A stretch of DNA of 64,000 nucleotides from Armigeres subalbatus (GCF_024139115.2 NC_085139.1:11441533-11505532); one strand, 5' to 3'. Numbered from the stretch's first letter, positions 32,283 through 45,369 are shown. Made by a program: numbers and translations. Notes: generated by a model from the sequence alone, not told the origin.

Positions 32283-35200
32283 ATGGATAATACGGCAAAT
32301 ACCCAAGATACAATCACTGTGCTGCAGTGGAACTGTCATAGTCTGAAAAACAAATTAGACGTGTTCAAGTTTTTGATTCGCAATTCCGATTGCGATATAT
32401 TTGCACTCTGTGAAACATGGCTTTCTTCTGAAGATGAAATCAACTTCCACGATTTTAATATTATTCGCCAAGATCGGAATGATCATTATGGTGGCGTTCT
32501 TTTGGGGATCAAAAATGCTACTCCTTCTACAGAATTCCCATTCCGACTGTTCCCGGCTTAGAAATCGTCGCATGCCAAGTAAATGTGAAGAATAAAGATC
32601 TTTGCATAGCTTCAGTGTACATTCCTCCAAATGCCTCTATTAATCGTCGACATTTTTGGAGCGCAGTCTCCCTCCTATCATCTCCAGTATTGATATTGGG
32701 TGATATGAACGCACATGGTATTGGATGGGGCGAAACGTATGACGATTATAGAGCGCCTATTTTCTATGATTTGTGTGACGATTTCAATTTGAATATTTTG
32801 AACACTGGTGAAGTAACTCGAATAGGACCAAATGGTCAACAAAGCCGTATTGATCTGTCTTTATGTTCTAATTCACTATCGTTAGATTGCACGTGGAAGG
32901 TTATCCAAGATCCCCACGGTAGTGACCATATGCCGATAGTCACCACAATTAAGAGTGGCTATCAACAATCTGAGCCAGTTAATGTTCCTTTCGATCTCAC
33001 GAAGAACATTGACTGGCAAAAATTTGCATCGGCGGTAAAAATTGGTATTGAATCAACTGATATTCTTCCACCGCTGGATGAATATCGATTCCTTATCGAG
33101 TTGATTAAAAAAAGCGCACTAGAAGCTCAGAAACGACGCGTTCCAAGTGCATCTGTCATAAGTCCTGGATGGGATGATGAATGTACTAAGTTGTATTCTG
33201 AGAAATCTGATGCCTTCAAGGCCTTCCGTAAACACGGAAGGTCCGAGCTTTTTGAAGAGTATTTGAGACTCGAAATAAAACTCAAAAATCTTCTCAAGGC
33301 AAAAAAACGTAGCTACTGGCGACGTTTTGTTGAGGGACTATCACGAGAAACCTCAATGACAACACTTTGGAAAACGGCTCGCAACATGCGGAACCGCATT
33401 TCTACCAATGAGAGAGAAGAATACTCCAATCGATGGATATTCAACTTCGCAAAAAAGGTCTGCCCAGATTCCGTACCAGCAGAACCGCTATTTCGAGAAT
33501 CAGTCACTGATCCCGGTTCTTTAGGTGGACCATTCTCAATGCTGGAACTTTCTATGTCTCTTCTTTCATCGAATAACTCTGCTCCGGGATGCGATAACAT
33601 CAAATTCAATCTTCTTAAAAACCTCCCAGATATCGCAAAGACGATTACTTGACCTGTACAACTGTTTCATGGAGTACAACATTGTGCCACCTGAATGGCG
33701 ACAGGTCAAAGTAATAGCTATTCAAAAGCCTGGGAAACCAGCGTCTAATCACAATTCATACTGACCGATTGCCATGCTATCATGCATGAGAAAATTATTG
33801 GAGAAAATGATCCTTTCAAGAGTCGACCATTGGGTCGAAGAAAATGCATTGCTTTCAAATACTCAGTTTGGATTTAGAAAAGGGAAAGGAACAAACGATT
33901 GTCTAGCGTTGCTTTCTTCAGATATACAACTGGCCTTTGCGCACAAGGAGCAATTGGCTTCAGTATTCTTGGACATTAAGGGCGCTTTTGATTCAGTTTC
34001 CATAGAAGTACTGTCAGACAATCTGCACAGTAATGGATTACCCGTTATTTTGAATAATTTCTTGTACAATTTGTTGTCAGAAAACCAAATGAACTTCACA
34101 CTCGGCACTCTGACAACTTCCAGAACTAGTTCCCTGGGCCTTCCCCAAGGATCATGTTTAAGTTCCTTGCTTTATAATTTCTATTTTAAAGATATTGACT
34201 ATTATTTGGAAGAACAATGCACGCTGAGACAACTTGCAGATGATGCCGTGGTCTCTCTAAGAGGTCCATGTGCAGATGTCTTGCAAGGACCATTGCAAAG
34301 TACCCTAGATAATCTGACTGTTTGGGCCAGACATTTAGGGATCGAGTTTTTACCGCAAAAAAAACTCAGTTGGTTGTGTTTACTAAGAAGCGGTATCCTG
34401 CTCAACTGAAACTAAAGCTGTTGAATGATGACATTAACCAATCTTTATCTTCTAAATACCTTGGGGTCGTGTTTGATTCCAAATGTACCTGGAAACTCCA
34501 TTTTGAGTATTTGATAGAAAAATGCCGGAAAAGGATCAATTTTCTACGTTCTATCTCCGGAACATGGTGGGGTGCTCACCCGGAAGACCTCATCAAACTC
34601 TATAGAACGACTATTCTCTCTGTTTTAGAGTATGGCTCTTTCTGCTTCCTCTCAGCAGCTGATTGCCACCTGATCAAATTGGAACGAATTCAGTATCGTT
34701 GTTTGCGTATTGCCCTTGGCTGCATGCATTCAACGCATAACATGAGCCTGGAGGTGCTTGCTGGAGTCACTCCTTTAAAGCACCGTTACTGGGAGCTCTC
34801 ACTAAGAATACTCATCAAATGTGGAACAAGTAACACACTTGTCCTAGATAACTTCGAAAAAATGCTTGAACTGACTTACCGCTCAAGATTCCTTAGAGTT
34901 TATCTCAACTACATATCAACAGATCTTTGTCTTCCGTGTTATAATCCATCTCGAGTTCACTTCACCAACGACAGTTCCTCCATTGAATTCGATCTATCCA
35001 TGAAACATGCCATTCAAGGAATACCAGATCATCTTCGAAAAATATCCATTCCTCTCTCTTTTTCCGAAAAATATGAACATGTCAATTGCAACAACAGATA
35101 CTTCACTGATGGTTCTCGCATTAACGGATCCACTGGCTTCGGTGTTTTCAATGTGACTTCAACCACCTTCCGAAAACTTCAGGAACCGTGTTCGGTTTAT

Positions 35201-35947
35201 GTTGCTGAGCTGGCAGCAATTAACTTCGCTTTGGGGATAATTTCCAATCAGCCCGTAGACCATTATTTCATCTTCTCGGATAGTCTTAGTTCTATCGAGG
35301 CACTCCGGTCGATGAAACCTGTTAAGCACGCATCTTACTTTCTTACAAACATAAGAGAGCAGATGTGTGTTTTGGTCGAAAGATCATTCAAGATTACCTT
35401 TGTTTGGGTCCCATCTCACTGCGCAATCTACGGCAATGAGAAGGCGGACTCGCTAGCAAAGGTGGGCGCACAGGAAGGTGAGGTTTATAATAGACAACTC
35501 TCGAACAACGAGTTTTTCCCATTAGTCCGTCAGAGTACTCTTCAGAGCTGGCAAAGGAATTGGACACACAACGAACTTGGACGGTGGCTATTTTCCATAG
35601 TTCCTAAGGTTTCTGCGTGAGCGTGGTTCAGAGGTGAGGACTTAAGTCGAGGCTTCATTCGCACGATGTCGAGACTTATGTCCAATCACTATTCACTAAA
35701 CGCACATCTGTACAGAATAAACCTTGTCGATAGCAACTTATGTAGGTGCGGAGCCGATTATGATGACATCGATCACGTAGTTTGGTTCTGCTCGGAAAAC
35801 GACGCCTCCAGAGAGCGACTATTGGATACCCTTGTGGCCCGAGGTAAACAACCCTTCAGGGAAGTTCGAGGTGTTTTGGGAGATCGTGATGTAGTCTATA
35901 TGCAGGCCATTTATGGTTTTCTTTGTTCTTCTGACATCAAAATCTAA
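32283..35947 (+). pseudogene. I-clade LINE ORF2: endonuclease, RT, RNase H, C-terminal knuckle
   Basis: The likely start is the ATG at 32283 (MDNTANTQDTITVLQ). The endonuclease shows VLQWNCHSLKNK, ALCETWL, LILGDMNAHGIGWG, SRIDLSL and GSDHMPI. The RT shows QFGFRKGKGTNDCLALL, VFLDIKGAFDSV, GLPQGSCLSSLLYNFY and QLADDAVVSL (active-site Tyr replaced by Leu). RNase H shows FTDGSRINGSTGFGVF, VAELAAINFA, IFSDSLSSIEAL and WVPSHCAIYGNEKADSLAK, so its D-E-D-D residues are visible. The end carries a knuckle CRCGADYDDIDHVVWFC. Lesions: frameshifts near 32565, 33630 and 34360, a stop at 33762 just before PIAML, and a stop near 35620 before the last block. No activity is expected. Confidence 0.85.
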
Positions 35948-36340
35948 TACTTTGTTTTTTTTCTTTCTTCAAAGTTTTTTTTAAGTCTCTGCCTGTCTGT
36001 TCCGTAGAGCTCCGTAGCTCTGGCCATCCGGAAGATGCTCCCAGTCGAACCATTCTTCGAGCACGACGACACACCACATTGTAACTGACACCAAATAACC
36101 GGATGAGCAGCTGACATTCTTTGATTATGATGATTCCCTGATTTCCGAATCCTAATCCCCTTCCATCCCTGAACATTGTAAACCTAACCTCGAGTCACCA
36201 CGAGTACGTTGGCTTCTTCTCTTCTCTTATTAACTTCATAAAAAAATGATATTGATTGTACATATCCCAAAGAACCATGGCTCCGTAAAGTGTTATACAC
36301 GCCTGAGCCTACCAAATAAACGAAATTGGAAAAAAAAAAA

Positions 36341-37136
36341 ATTTTGGAAACTTCACAAACTTTATTTCACAAATTTTACAAATTTTACAAATTTTACAAA
36401 TTTCACAAATTTTACAAATTTTACAAATTTCACAAATTTTACAAATTTTACAAATTTTACAAATTTTACGAATTATACAAATTTTACAAATTTACAAATT
36501 TTACAAATTTTACAAATTTCACTAATATTACAAATTTTACAAATTTACAAATTTTACAAATTTTACAAATTTTACAAATTTTACAAATTTTGCAAATTTT
36601 ACAAATTTTACAAATATTACAAATTTTACAAATTTTACAAATTTTACAAATTTTACAAATTTTACAAATTTTACAAATTTTACAAATTTTACAAATTTTA
36701 CAAATTTTACAAATTTTACAAATTTTACAAATTTTACAAATTTTGGAGGCTTTACAAACTTTATTTTACAAATTTTGGAAACTTTACAAACTTTACAAAT
36801 TTTACAAATTTTACAAATTTTACAAATTTTACAAATTTTACAAATTTTACAAATTTTACAAATTTTGGAGGCTTTACAAACTTTATTTTACAAATTTTGG
36901 AAACTTTACAAACTTTACAAATTTTACAAATTTTACAAATTTTACAAATTTTACAAATTTTACAAATTTTACAAATTTTACAAATTTTACAAATTTTACA
37001 AATTTTACAAATTTTACAAATTTTACAAATTTTACAAATTTTACAAATTTTACAAATTTTACAAATTTTACAAATTTTACAAATTTTACAAATTTTACAA
37101 ATTTTACAAATTTTACAAATTTTACAAATTTTACAA
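36341..37136 (+). repeat. 9-bp satellite TTTTACAAA, middle block
   Basis: The same unit as the left block. The insert ATTTTGGAGGCTTTACAAAC with CTTTATTTTACAAA and TTTTGGAAACTTTACAAA appears around 36742-36800 and 36862-36920, giving a higher-order pattern of about 120 bp. Confidence 0.95.
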
Positions 37137-37193
37137 ATCGGAGACGAGCCAGCCTCGGGCTGAAAGTCTCTTTAATAAAGACACAAAAAAAAA
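37137..37193 (+). repeat. LINE-tail-like segment inside the 9-bp satellite, copy 2
   Basis: Nearly identical to 30427-30490: CGGAGACGAGC, GGGCTGAAAGTCTC and CTTTAATAAAGAC, then an A-run. The following AATTTTACAAA...AAGAAGAAAC segment is also shared (30490-30545 versus 37195-37260), so the two copies are parts of one larger repeat. Confidence 0.75.
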
Positions 37194-37770
37194 AGAATTT
37201 TACAAAATTTACAAAATTTACAATTTTACAAAGAAGAAACGAATTTTACAAATTTTAAAAATTTTGAAAATTTACAAACTTTATTTTACAAATTTTACAA
37301 ATTTTACAAATTTTACAAATTTTACAAATTTTACAAATTTTACAAATTTTACAAATTTTACAAATTTTACAAATTTTACAAATTTTACAAATTTCAGAAA
37401 TTTTACAAATTTCACAAATTTTACAAATTTCACCAATTTTTTATTTTTCTCAAATTTTACAAATTTTAGGAACTTTAAAAATTTTACAAATTTTAAATTT
37501 TACAAATTCTACAAATTTTACAAATTTTACAAATTTTACAAATTTTACAAATTTTACAATTTTACAAATTTTACAAATTTTACAAATTTACAAATTCTAC
37601 AAATTTTACAAATTTTACAAATTTTACAAATTTTACAAATTTTACAAATTTTGAAGCTTTACAAACTTTATTTTACAAATTTTACAAATTTTGGAAACTT
37701 TACAAACTTTACAAATTTTACAAATTTTACAAATTTTACAAATTTTACAAATTTTTCAAAAAAAAAAAAT
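37194..37770 (+). repeat. 9-bp satellite TTTTACAAA, right block
   Basis: Tandem TTTTACAAA, more divergent than the middle block, with a third copy of the GGAAACTTTACAAACTTTAC spacer at about 37690. It ends in an A-run at 37760, where the polypurine tract begins. Confidence 0.95.
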
Positions 37771-37779
37771 GAAGAATTA

Positions 37780-38931
37780 AGGTAAAAATGAAAAAAAATA
37801 ATGGAAAAAAAGAAGAAAAAAGGACAACGGCAAAGGAAGAAAGAAGACGATAAAGGATGAAAAAAGAAAAAAAAAGGAGAATGAAGCAAGAAGATGGAAA
37901 ACGAAAAAAAATAAAGAGGGAAAATGGAAAATTGATAGGAAAGTGGAAGAAGGAAGATGGAGAATTGAAAAAAGAAGAATGAAGGTGGAAGTTAGAAGTC
38001 GAATGAAGAAAGAAAAATAGGGGAGAAGAAAAAGGAAGAAAGATAGAAATTCAGAAAAAAAAATGAGAAAGGAAGAGAAAGAGAGGTAGAAAAGAAGACG
38101 GAAGACGGCAGGAAGTACAAGAAAGAAAGAAGAAAGGAGAATAGAGACGGGAGAAGAAAAAAGGAAAAGATAAATTGAATTTAAAAAATGAGACAAAGAA
38201 AAATGAAAAGTAAAAGAAGGAACAAAATAATAAAAGACAGGAAGAAAAAACCAAACAGAAAGTAGTAAGAATAAAGGGAGAAGAAAGAAAAAGAAACAAG
38301 AAAACAGAAGAAGTAAGAAGGAAACAGAAGAAATAATTCCTTCATTACAAGAGAAAGAGGTAAAAATTACGAAAGGATAATGAAATGGGAAAGCAGAAAG
38401 TGGTGGGAAAAAGAAGTCAAACAGAACAAACAAACAGATGAAAAAGATGAATTCAAGATAAAAAAGATGAAGCATGAAGCAGTATGGCGAAGAAAGAGCG
38501 AAGATGGAATAAGGAGAAAAAAAAAGAAGAAAGAAGAGAAGGGAAAATGTTATCATAGAAGAAGGAAGGATTGAGGAAGAAGAACCATAGAGGAGATGTA
38601 AAAAAAGATGCAAAAAGGAGGAAGGAAAAAAAGGAAGTAAGAAAAAGGACAAGGGAAGAATGAAGAAAAAAGAAAGAAAAATGAAGAGGAAGGATGAACG
38701 AAGTTTAAAAAAGGAAGTAAAAATGATGAATAATGAAGAAATAAGAAGGTTGAAAAAAAGGAAGAATAAAGAAGAAGGAAGGAAATAAGAGGAAGGAAGG
38801 CAGAAAGAAGAAGAAATACTTAAAAAATAAGGCAAAAGAAAGAAGAATGATGGGAGATCAAACAAAGCAAGAAGTGTGAATGATAAGGAAAATGAAAAAA
38901 AAGGATGAACGGGGAAATGGAAGAAAGAGAA
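37780..38931 (+). repeat. Polypurine (A/G) tract, 1.15 kb
   Basis: The plus strand is almost all A and G, with GAAGAAAG-type words but no fixed period. The complementary strand gives a long low-complexity frame (F/S/L-rich, 408 residues), which I reject as a gene. Confidence 0.95.
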
Positions 38932-39254
38932 AAAACCCAGATTAATCCACCTAGCGGTGATGGTGCCTTTCTCGTTCGTTGAAAAGGTTTGGAAAAATCT
39001 CAAATAACACCAATATGTGGATTGGTCTTATTTTTCATATTTGTGTATATGCATAAAAAAAATTCTTGCCAAACGCAATTTGTTGCAAACAAATCGGACG
39101 AGCATAAGAGCAAAAAATGGCATTTTATTTTGTAGTTTTAAAATTAGTATTTTCGCCATAACTTTTGACCCAATTGTACGATCCGTCCAAGTTTCTATAG
39201 GAAACAATGGGACAAGATTCTGCGTCGAATGCAATCTGTTGCGAGCGACCTGAG

Positions 39255-39357
39255 AAGCACACATATTGCACATCAATCACAGTAACTTATATATGACCGG
39301 ATTCAGTCACAATATGGTTACTGCAACCAGATTTGTTGAACTTGTGTTGCTTGGGGA
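39255..39357. mobile_element. CCCAAGCAACAC-type MITE end (within copy A)
   Basis: GCACATCAATCACAGTAACT to CTTGTGTTGCTTGGGG. The same piece is at 48247-48350 inside copy B at the mirror position, so it was present before the two copies separated. Confidence 0.6.
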
Positions 39358-39419
39358 ATAGATGAAGTATAAGTGCTAAAAAAGTGAGCTAGACTTTTTT
39401 GAACTATTTTTCAACAATA

Positions 39420-42400
39420 AATATTTATTTTACCATAATTTCTAAGCCCATAGTCCGATCTGGCCAATTTTCAATAAGAATCAATGAGACAATCCGCGAG
39501 AAAATCGGTTGAGAAAAAGTACCTGAAAAATGAGTGACATTTTTTAGCGATTTTTCCATAAAAATAAATGGTAAAATGTTCGGTTCCATAGTCCGATATG
39601 GCCAATTTTCAATAGGAAACAACGGGACAGGATTCTACGTCGAATGCAACTTGTTGCGAGCAAATCGGTTGAGAATAAGTTCCCGAAAAATGAGTGACAT
39701 TTTTTACGCGATTTTTTCGTATGAATTTGTATTTTGGCCATAACTCTCGATCCCATTTTCCGATCTGGCCAATTTCAAATTGGAAACAATGGGACAGGAT
39801 TCTGCGTCGAATGCAACTTGTTGCGAGCAAATCGGTTGATGATAAGTACCCGAAAAATGAGTGACATTTTTTACACGATTTTTTCGTATGAATTTGTATT
39901 TTGGCCATAACTCTCGATCCCATAGTTCGATCTGGCCAATTTTCAATAGGAAACAACGGGACGGGATTCTACGCCGAATGCAGCTTGTTGTGAGCAAATC
40001 GGTTTAGGATAAGTGACCGAAAAATGAGTGACATTTCTCACGCGATTTTTTCGTATGAATTTGTATTTTGGCCATAACTTTCGATCCCATAGTCCGATCT
40101 GGCCAATTTCAAATAGGAAACAATGGGACAGGATTCTGCGTCGAATGCAACTTGTTGAAAGCAAATCGTTGAGGATAAGTGTCCGAAAAATGAGTGACAT
40201 TTATTACGCGATTTTTCCGTATGAATTTGTATTTTGGCCATAACTCTCGATCCCATAGTCCGATCCGGCCAATTTTAAATAAGAAACAATGGGACAGGAT
40301 TCTGCGTCGAATGCAACTTGTTCCGAGCAAATCGGTTGAGAATAAGTACGGCAAAACATACTTTTGCATATAAACAATAAAGACGGATCCTTAAAAAAAC
40401 GAAAATCGATCCATAAATAACTTCTGAATGTTCCATAAAACGCTACCATAAATCCATAAAATAGTTCAGGAGATCCCATAAAGAATATTTTTTCGATCTA
40501 TAACTAAACTAAAATTTAGCAATTAATGGGAAAATATGTTCCATTAACATAGTCAAGAAAAACAATACAATTCCTGCTATTTTACCATGAACGTATGACA
40601 AATGATCCATAAATCTTTGGAAAATGATCAATAAAAAACTATATTTTGATCCATAAAACTTCAAATTTGCGCATTTTTTATCGTAATGATGATCCATAAT
40701 TTCAGTAATATGATCCATAAATTTAGTCATATGATCCATAACTCTGGCCATTTGATCCATAGCTTTGTTCAAATGATCCATAGTTTTGGTGATATGATTG
40801 GCAAATGTTCCATAGATTTTATAAAATGTGTGGATCAATTAATAAAGTTTAATTGGCCTTCTTTCCAAGCATTATGGATCATATAAACAAAATTATGGAT
40901 CATATGACCAAAATTATGGATCATATTACTGAAATTATGGATCATCATCAGGATAAAAATTGCGCAAATTTGAAATTTTATGGATCAAAATATAGTTTTT
41001 ATGGATCATTTTTCAAAGATTTAAGGATCATAAAATTATTTTCTATGGAATCTCCCGAACTATTTTATGGATTTATGGTATCGTTTTATGGAACATTCAG
41101 ATGTTAGTTACGGATCGTTTTTCATTCTTTTATGGATCGTTTTTGCACATTGAACGGTGCAAAGTAAGGGCTGCCAATAAGTACCCGAAAAATGAGTGAC
41201 ATTTTTCACGCGATTTTTCCGTATGAATTTGTATTTTGGCCATAAAATTAGATCCCATAGTCCGATCTGACCAACTTCAAATAGGAAACAATGGGAAAGG
41301 ATTCTACGTCGAATGCAACTTGTTGCGAGCAAATCGGTTGAGAATAAGTACCCGAAAAATGAGTGACATTTTTACGCGATTTTTCGTATGAATTTGTATT
41401 TTGGCCATAACTTTCGATCCCATAGTCCGATCTGGCCAATTTTCAATAGGAAACAACGGGACGGGATTCTACGTCGAATGCAGCTTGTTGTGAGCAAATC
41501 GGTTGAGGATAAGTGACCGAAAAATGAGTGACATTTCTCACGCGATTTTTTCGTATGAATTTGTATTTTGGCCATAACTTTCGATCCCATAGTCCGATCT
41601 GGCCAATTTCAAATAGGAAACAATGGGACAGAATTCTGCGTCGAATGCAACTTGTTGCAAGCAAATCGTTGAGGATAAGTGCCCGAAAAATGAGTGACAT
41701 TTATTACGCGATTTTTCCGTATGAATTTGTATTTTGGCCATAACTCTCGATCCCATAGTCCGATCTGGCCAATTTCAAATTGGAAACAATGGGACAGGAT
41801 TCTGCGTCGAATGCAACTTGTTGCGAGCAAATCGGTTGAGAATAAGTACCCGAAAAATGAGTGACATTTTTTACGCGATTATTTCGTATGAATTTGTATT
41901 TTGGCCATAACTTTCGATCCCATAGTCCGATCTGGCCAATTTCAAATAGGAAACAATGGGACAGGATTCTACGTCGAATGCAACTTGTTGCGAGCAAATC
42001 GGTTAAGAATAAGTACCCGAAAAATGAGTGACATTTTTTACGCGATTTTTTCGTATGAATTTGTGTTTTGGCCATAACTCTCGATCCCATAGTCCGATCT
42101 GGCCAATTTCAAATAGGAAACAATGGGACAGGATTCTGCGTCGAATGCAACTTGTTGCAAGCAAATCGGCTGCGCATCGGTACCCCGATCATGAGTGACA
42201 TTTTTTACGCGATTTTTCCGTATGAATTTGTATTTTGGCCATAACTTTCGATCCCATAGTTCGATCTGGCCAATTTTAAATAGAAAATAATGGAACAGGA
42301 TTTTGCGTCGAATGCAGCTTGTTGTGAGCAAATCGGTTTAGGATAAGTGACCGAAAAATGAGTGACATTTCTCACGCGATTTTTTCGTATGAATTTGTAT

Positions 42401-44515
42401 TTTGGCCATAACTTTCGATCCCATAGTCCGATCTGGCCAATTTCAAATAGGAAACAATGGGACAAAATTCTGCGTCGAATGCAACTTGTTGCAAGCAAAT
42501 CGTTGGAGATAAGTGCCCGAAAAATGAGTGACATTTTTTACGCGATTTTTCCGTATGAATTTGTATTTTGGCCATAAACTTCGATCCCATAGTCCGATCT
42601 GACCAATTTCAAATAGGAAACAATGGGACAGGATTCTACGTCGAATGCAACTTGTTGCGAGCAAATCGGTTGAGAATAAGTACCCGAAAAATGAGTGACA
42701 TTTTTTACGCGATTTTTCCGTATGAATTTGTATTTTGGCCATAACTTTCGATCCCATAGTTTTGTCTGGCCAATTTTAAATAGAAAATAATGGAACAGGA
42801 GCAAATCGGTTGAGGATAAGTGCCCGAAAAATGAGTGACATTTTTTACGCGATTTTTCCGTATGAATTTGTATTTTGGCCATAACTTTCGATCCCATAGT
42901 TCGGTCTGGCCAATTTTAAATAGAAAATATTGAAACAGGATTTTGCGTCGAATGCAACTTGTTGCAAGCAAATCGTTGAGGATAAGTGCCCGAAAAATGA
43001 GTGACATTAATTACGCGATTTTTTCGTATGAATTTGTATTTTGGCCAAAACTTTCGATCCCATAGTTCGATCTGGCCAATTTTAAATAGAAAATAATGGA
43101 ACAGGATTTTGCGTCGAATGCAACTTGTTGCGAGCAAATCGGTTGAGGATAAGTGCCCGAAAAATGAGTGACATTTTTTACGCGATTTTTCCGTATGAAT
43201 TTGTATTTTGGCCATAACTTTCGATCCCATAGTTCGGTCTGGCCAATTTTAAATAGAAAATATTGAAACAGGATTTTGCGTCGAATGCAACTTGTTACGA
43301 GCAAATCGGTTGAGGATAAGTGCCCGAAAAATGAGTGACATTTTTTACGCGATTTTTCCGTATGAATTTGTATTTTGGCCATAACTTTCGATCCCATAGT
43401 TTTGTCTGGCCAATTTTAAATAGAAAATAATGGAACAGGATTTTGCGTCGAATGCAACTTGTTGCGAGCAAATCGGTTGAGGATAAGTGCCCGAAAAATG
43501 AGTGACATTTTTTACGCGATTTTTCCGTATGAATTTGTATTTTGGCCATAACTTTCGATCCCATAGTTCGGTCTGGCCAATTTTAAATAGAAAATATTGA
43601 AACAGGATTTTGCGTCGAATGCAACTTGTTGCGAGCAAATCGGTTGAGGATAAGTGCTCGAAAAATGAGTGACATTTTTTACGCGATTTTTTCGTATGAA
43701 TTTGTATTTTGGCCATAACTTTCGATCCCATAGTTCGATCTGGCCAATTTCAAATAGGAAACAATGGAACAGGATTCTGCGTCAAATGCCACTTGTTGCG
43801 AGCAAATCAGTTGAGGATAAGTGCCCAAAAAATGAGTAACATTTTTTACGCGATTTTTTCGTAGGATTTTGTATTTTGGCCATAACTTTCGATCCCATAG
43901 TTCGATCTGGCCAATTTCAAATAGGAAACAATGGGACAGGATTCTGCGTCGAATGCAATTTGTTGCGAGCAAATCGGTTGAGAATAAGTGCCCGAAAAAA
44001 TGAGTGACATTTTTACGCGATTTTTCGTAGGATTTTGTATTTTGGCCATAACTTTCGATCCCATAGTTCGATCTGGCCAATTTCAAATAGGAAACAATGG
44101 GACAGGATTCTGCGTCGAATGCAATTTGTTGCGAGCAAATCGGTTGAGAATAAGTGCCCGAAAAATGAGTGACATTTTTCACGCGATTTTTTCGTATGAT
44201 TTTGTATTTTGGCCATAACTTTCGATCCCATAGTTCGATCTGGCCAATTTCAAATAGGAAACAATGGGACAGGATTCTGCGTCGAATGCAATTTGTTGCG
44301 AGCAAATCGGTTGAGAATAAGTGCCCGAAAAATGAGTGACATTTTTTACGCGATTTTTTCGTATGATTTTGTATTTTGGCCATAACTTTCAATCCCATAG
44401 TTCGATCTGGCCAATTTCAAATAGGAAACAATGGGACAGGATTCTGCGTCGAATGCAACTTGTTGCGAGCAAATCGGTTGAGGATAAGTGCCCGAAAAAT
44501 GAGTGACATTTTGTT
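39420..44515 (-). repeat. 167-bp satellite, array A (about 25 units)
   Basis: Unit landmarks on this strand are GAGTGACATTTTTTACGCGA, TTTGTATTTTGGCCATAAC, CCCATAGT(C/T)CGATCTGG and GCAACTTGTTGCGAGCAAAT. Spacing is 167 bp. Since 167 is 2 mod 3, shadow frames reappear in rotation. The leftmost two or three units are degenerate, and two subtypes are visible: AAATAGGAAACAATGGGACA and AAATAGAAAATAATGGAACA. A hAT-like element interrupts at 40349-41175. Confidence 0.95.
40349..41175. mobile_element. hAT-like foldback element with 8-bp TSD
   Basis: Flanked by the direct repeat AATAAGTA (40341-40348 and 41176-41183), the 8-bp TSD typical of hAT transposons. The ends are CGGCAAAACA and AAGGGCTGCC. The inside is a large imperfect inverted repeat made of ATCCATAA words on the left (40400-40800) and TTATGGATCAT words on the right (40860-41130), for example GAACATTCAGATG at 41088 against its complement at about 40422. 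No transposase frame. A partial second copy is at 59757-60130. Confidence 0.8.
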
Positions 44516-44560
44516 GAGTAGTTTTGCGCACACACACACACACACACATACACACACACT

Positions 44561-45344
44561 ACTACGACTCCAATACTACCCCCAACAGTAAATTGAAGAT
44601 AAATGGGGCAATAAAGACAAGGGGCAACAGTTGAGAAAATAACTTCTGAGTACCTAAAAAACATCACCGCAGTTTAACGAAAACACTAATAAATAATAAG
44701 TCGCCGCGAACGAATGATTGTTTGAAATCACGTTGGAAACATATATATGTAATTCATAATCATCGTATGGTAAACCCAAAGTACAAATAAACAAGTCTAT
44801 TGCTAAGATATTGATTATTTTTAGATGAATATAAAACAATCACGCTAGCTTATTATCGCGGACAGGTAAAAGATAAATTAACGATATCTCTACCGGGCGA
44901 CTGATTGTCTACCCGTACGTTGGTTGAACAATGACACAACAAAACACGTCATAACTGATCTGTACTTTGTTCACGCGTCAACATTAACATGCTAGTTACT
45001 TGGATTACATCACTTACCAAGGTGAATCCTTATCTAAGTAATGACACTTCCTCTCCTTACTTACAATACTCCTTCCCGTAACAACCGTAGAGATGCAGAC
45101 GATTCGTCGGTTTCTAAAACAATGGTTGTTACACTAACATTCCTTCCCTTCCCACGATGATCGTAAGGACGTGGCCGGCGCCGTTATTGACCCATTAATA
45201 GTTGAGCTTTCGGAACGTGCACATTGAGGATGGAGTGCTAATCCCAAGTCCCATCTGTTGGTTCCCTGTGCAATTCCGCTAGTTCTTGTCAATCACGGAG
45301 TAGCAACTACGAATTGTACGGTCATCCCATGCTCATGCTCATGC
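44561..45344. other. 0.8 kb inserted between two parts of copy A
   Basis: It sits between two (CA)n runs that are contiguous in copy B. No TIR, gene or TSD is found. It may have arrived by recombination between the CA runs. Confidence 0.45.
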
Positions 45345-45369
45345 TCACACACACACACACACATACACA

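Larger units (their letters stand above)
30569..36338 (+). mobile_element. I-clade (MosquI-like) LINE, full length but inactive
   Basis: The element starts TTCCGTGCCGATAG and ends with AATAAA (36315) and poly(A). It is flanked by a 17-bp direct repeat AAATTTTGGAAACTTCA at 30552-30568 and 36339-36355, the TSD, which sits in the 9-bp satellite. The 5' UTR is about 30569-30928, then ORF1, ORF2 with endonuclease, RT and RNase H, and a 3' UTR of about 390 bp. The presence of RNase H and the ORF1 knuckle pattern put it in the I clade; MosquI of mosquitoes is the closest family I know. Several frameshifts and stops show that it is dead. Confidence 0.85.

Noticed and set aside
36246..37785. Frames of over 300 residues repeating NFT, FYK or ILQ
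   Set aside because: Three readings of the TTTTACAAA 9-bp repeat.
37777..39003. 408-residue Phe/Ser/Leu-rich frame (minus) resembling a membrane protein
   Set aside because: Complement of a polypurine tract; pyrimidine-only codons give F, S, L and P without selection. The same holds for 49143-50108 and neighbours.
41704..44398. Series of similar 72- to 239-residue frames
   Set aside because: Shadows of the 167-bp satellite reappearing with its period, not a gene family.
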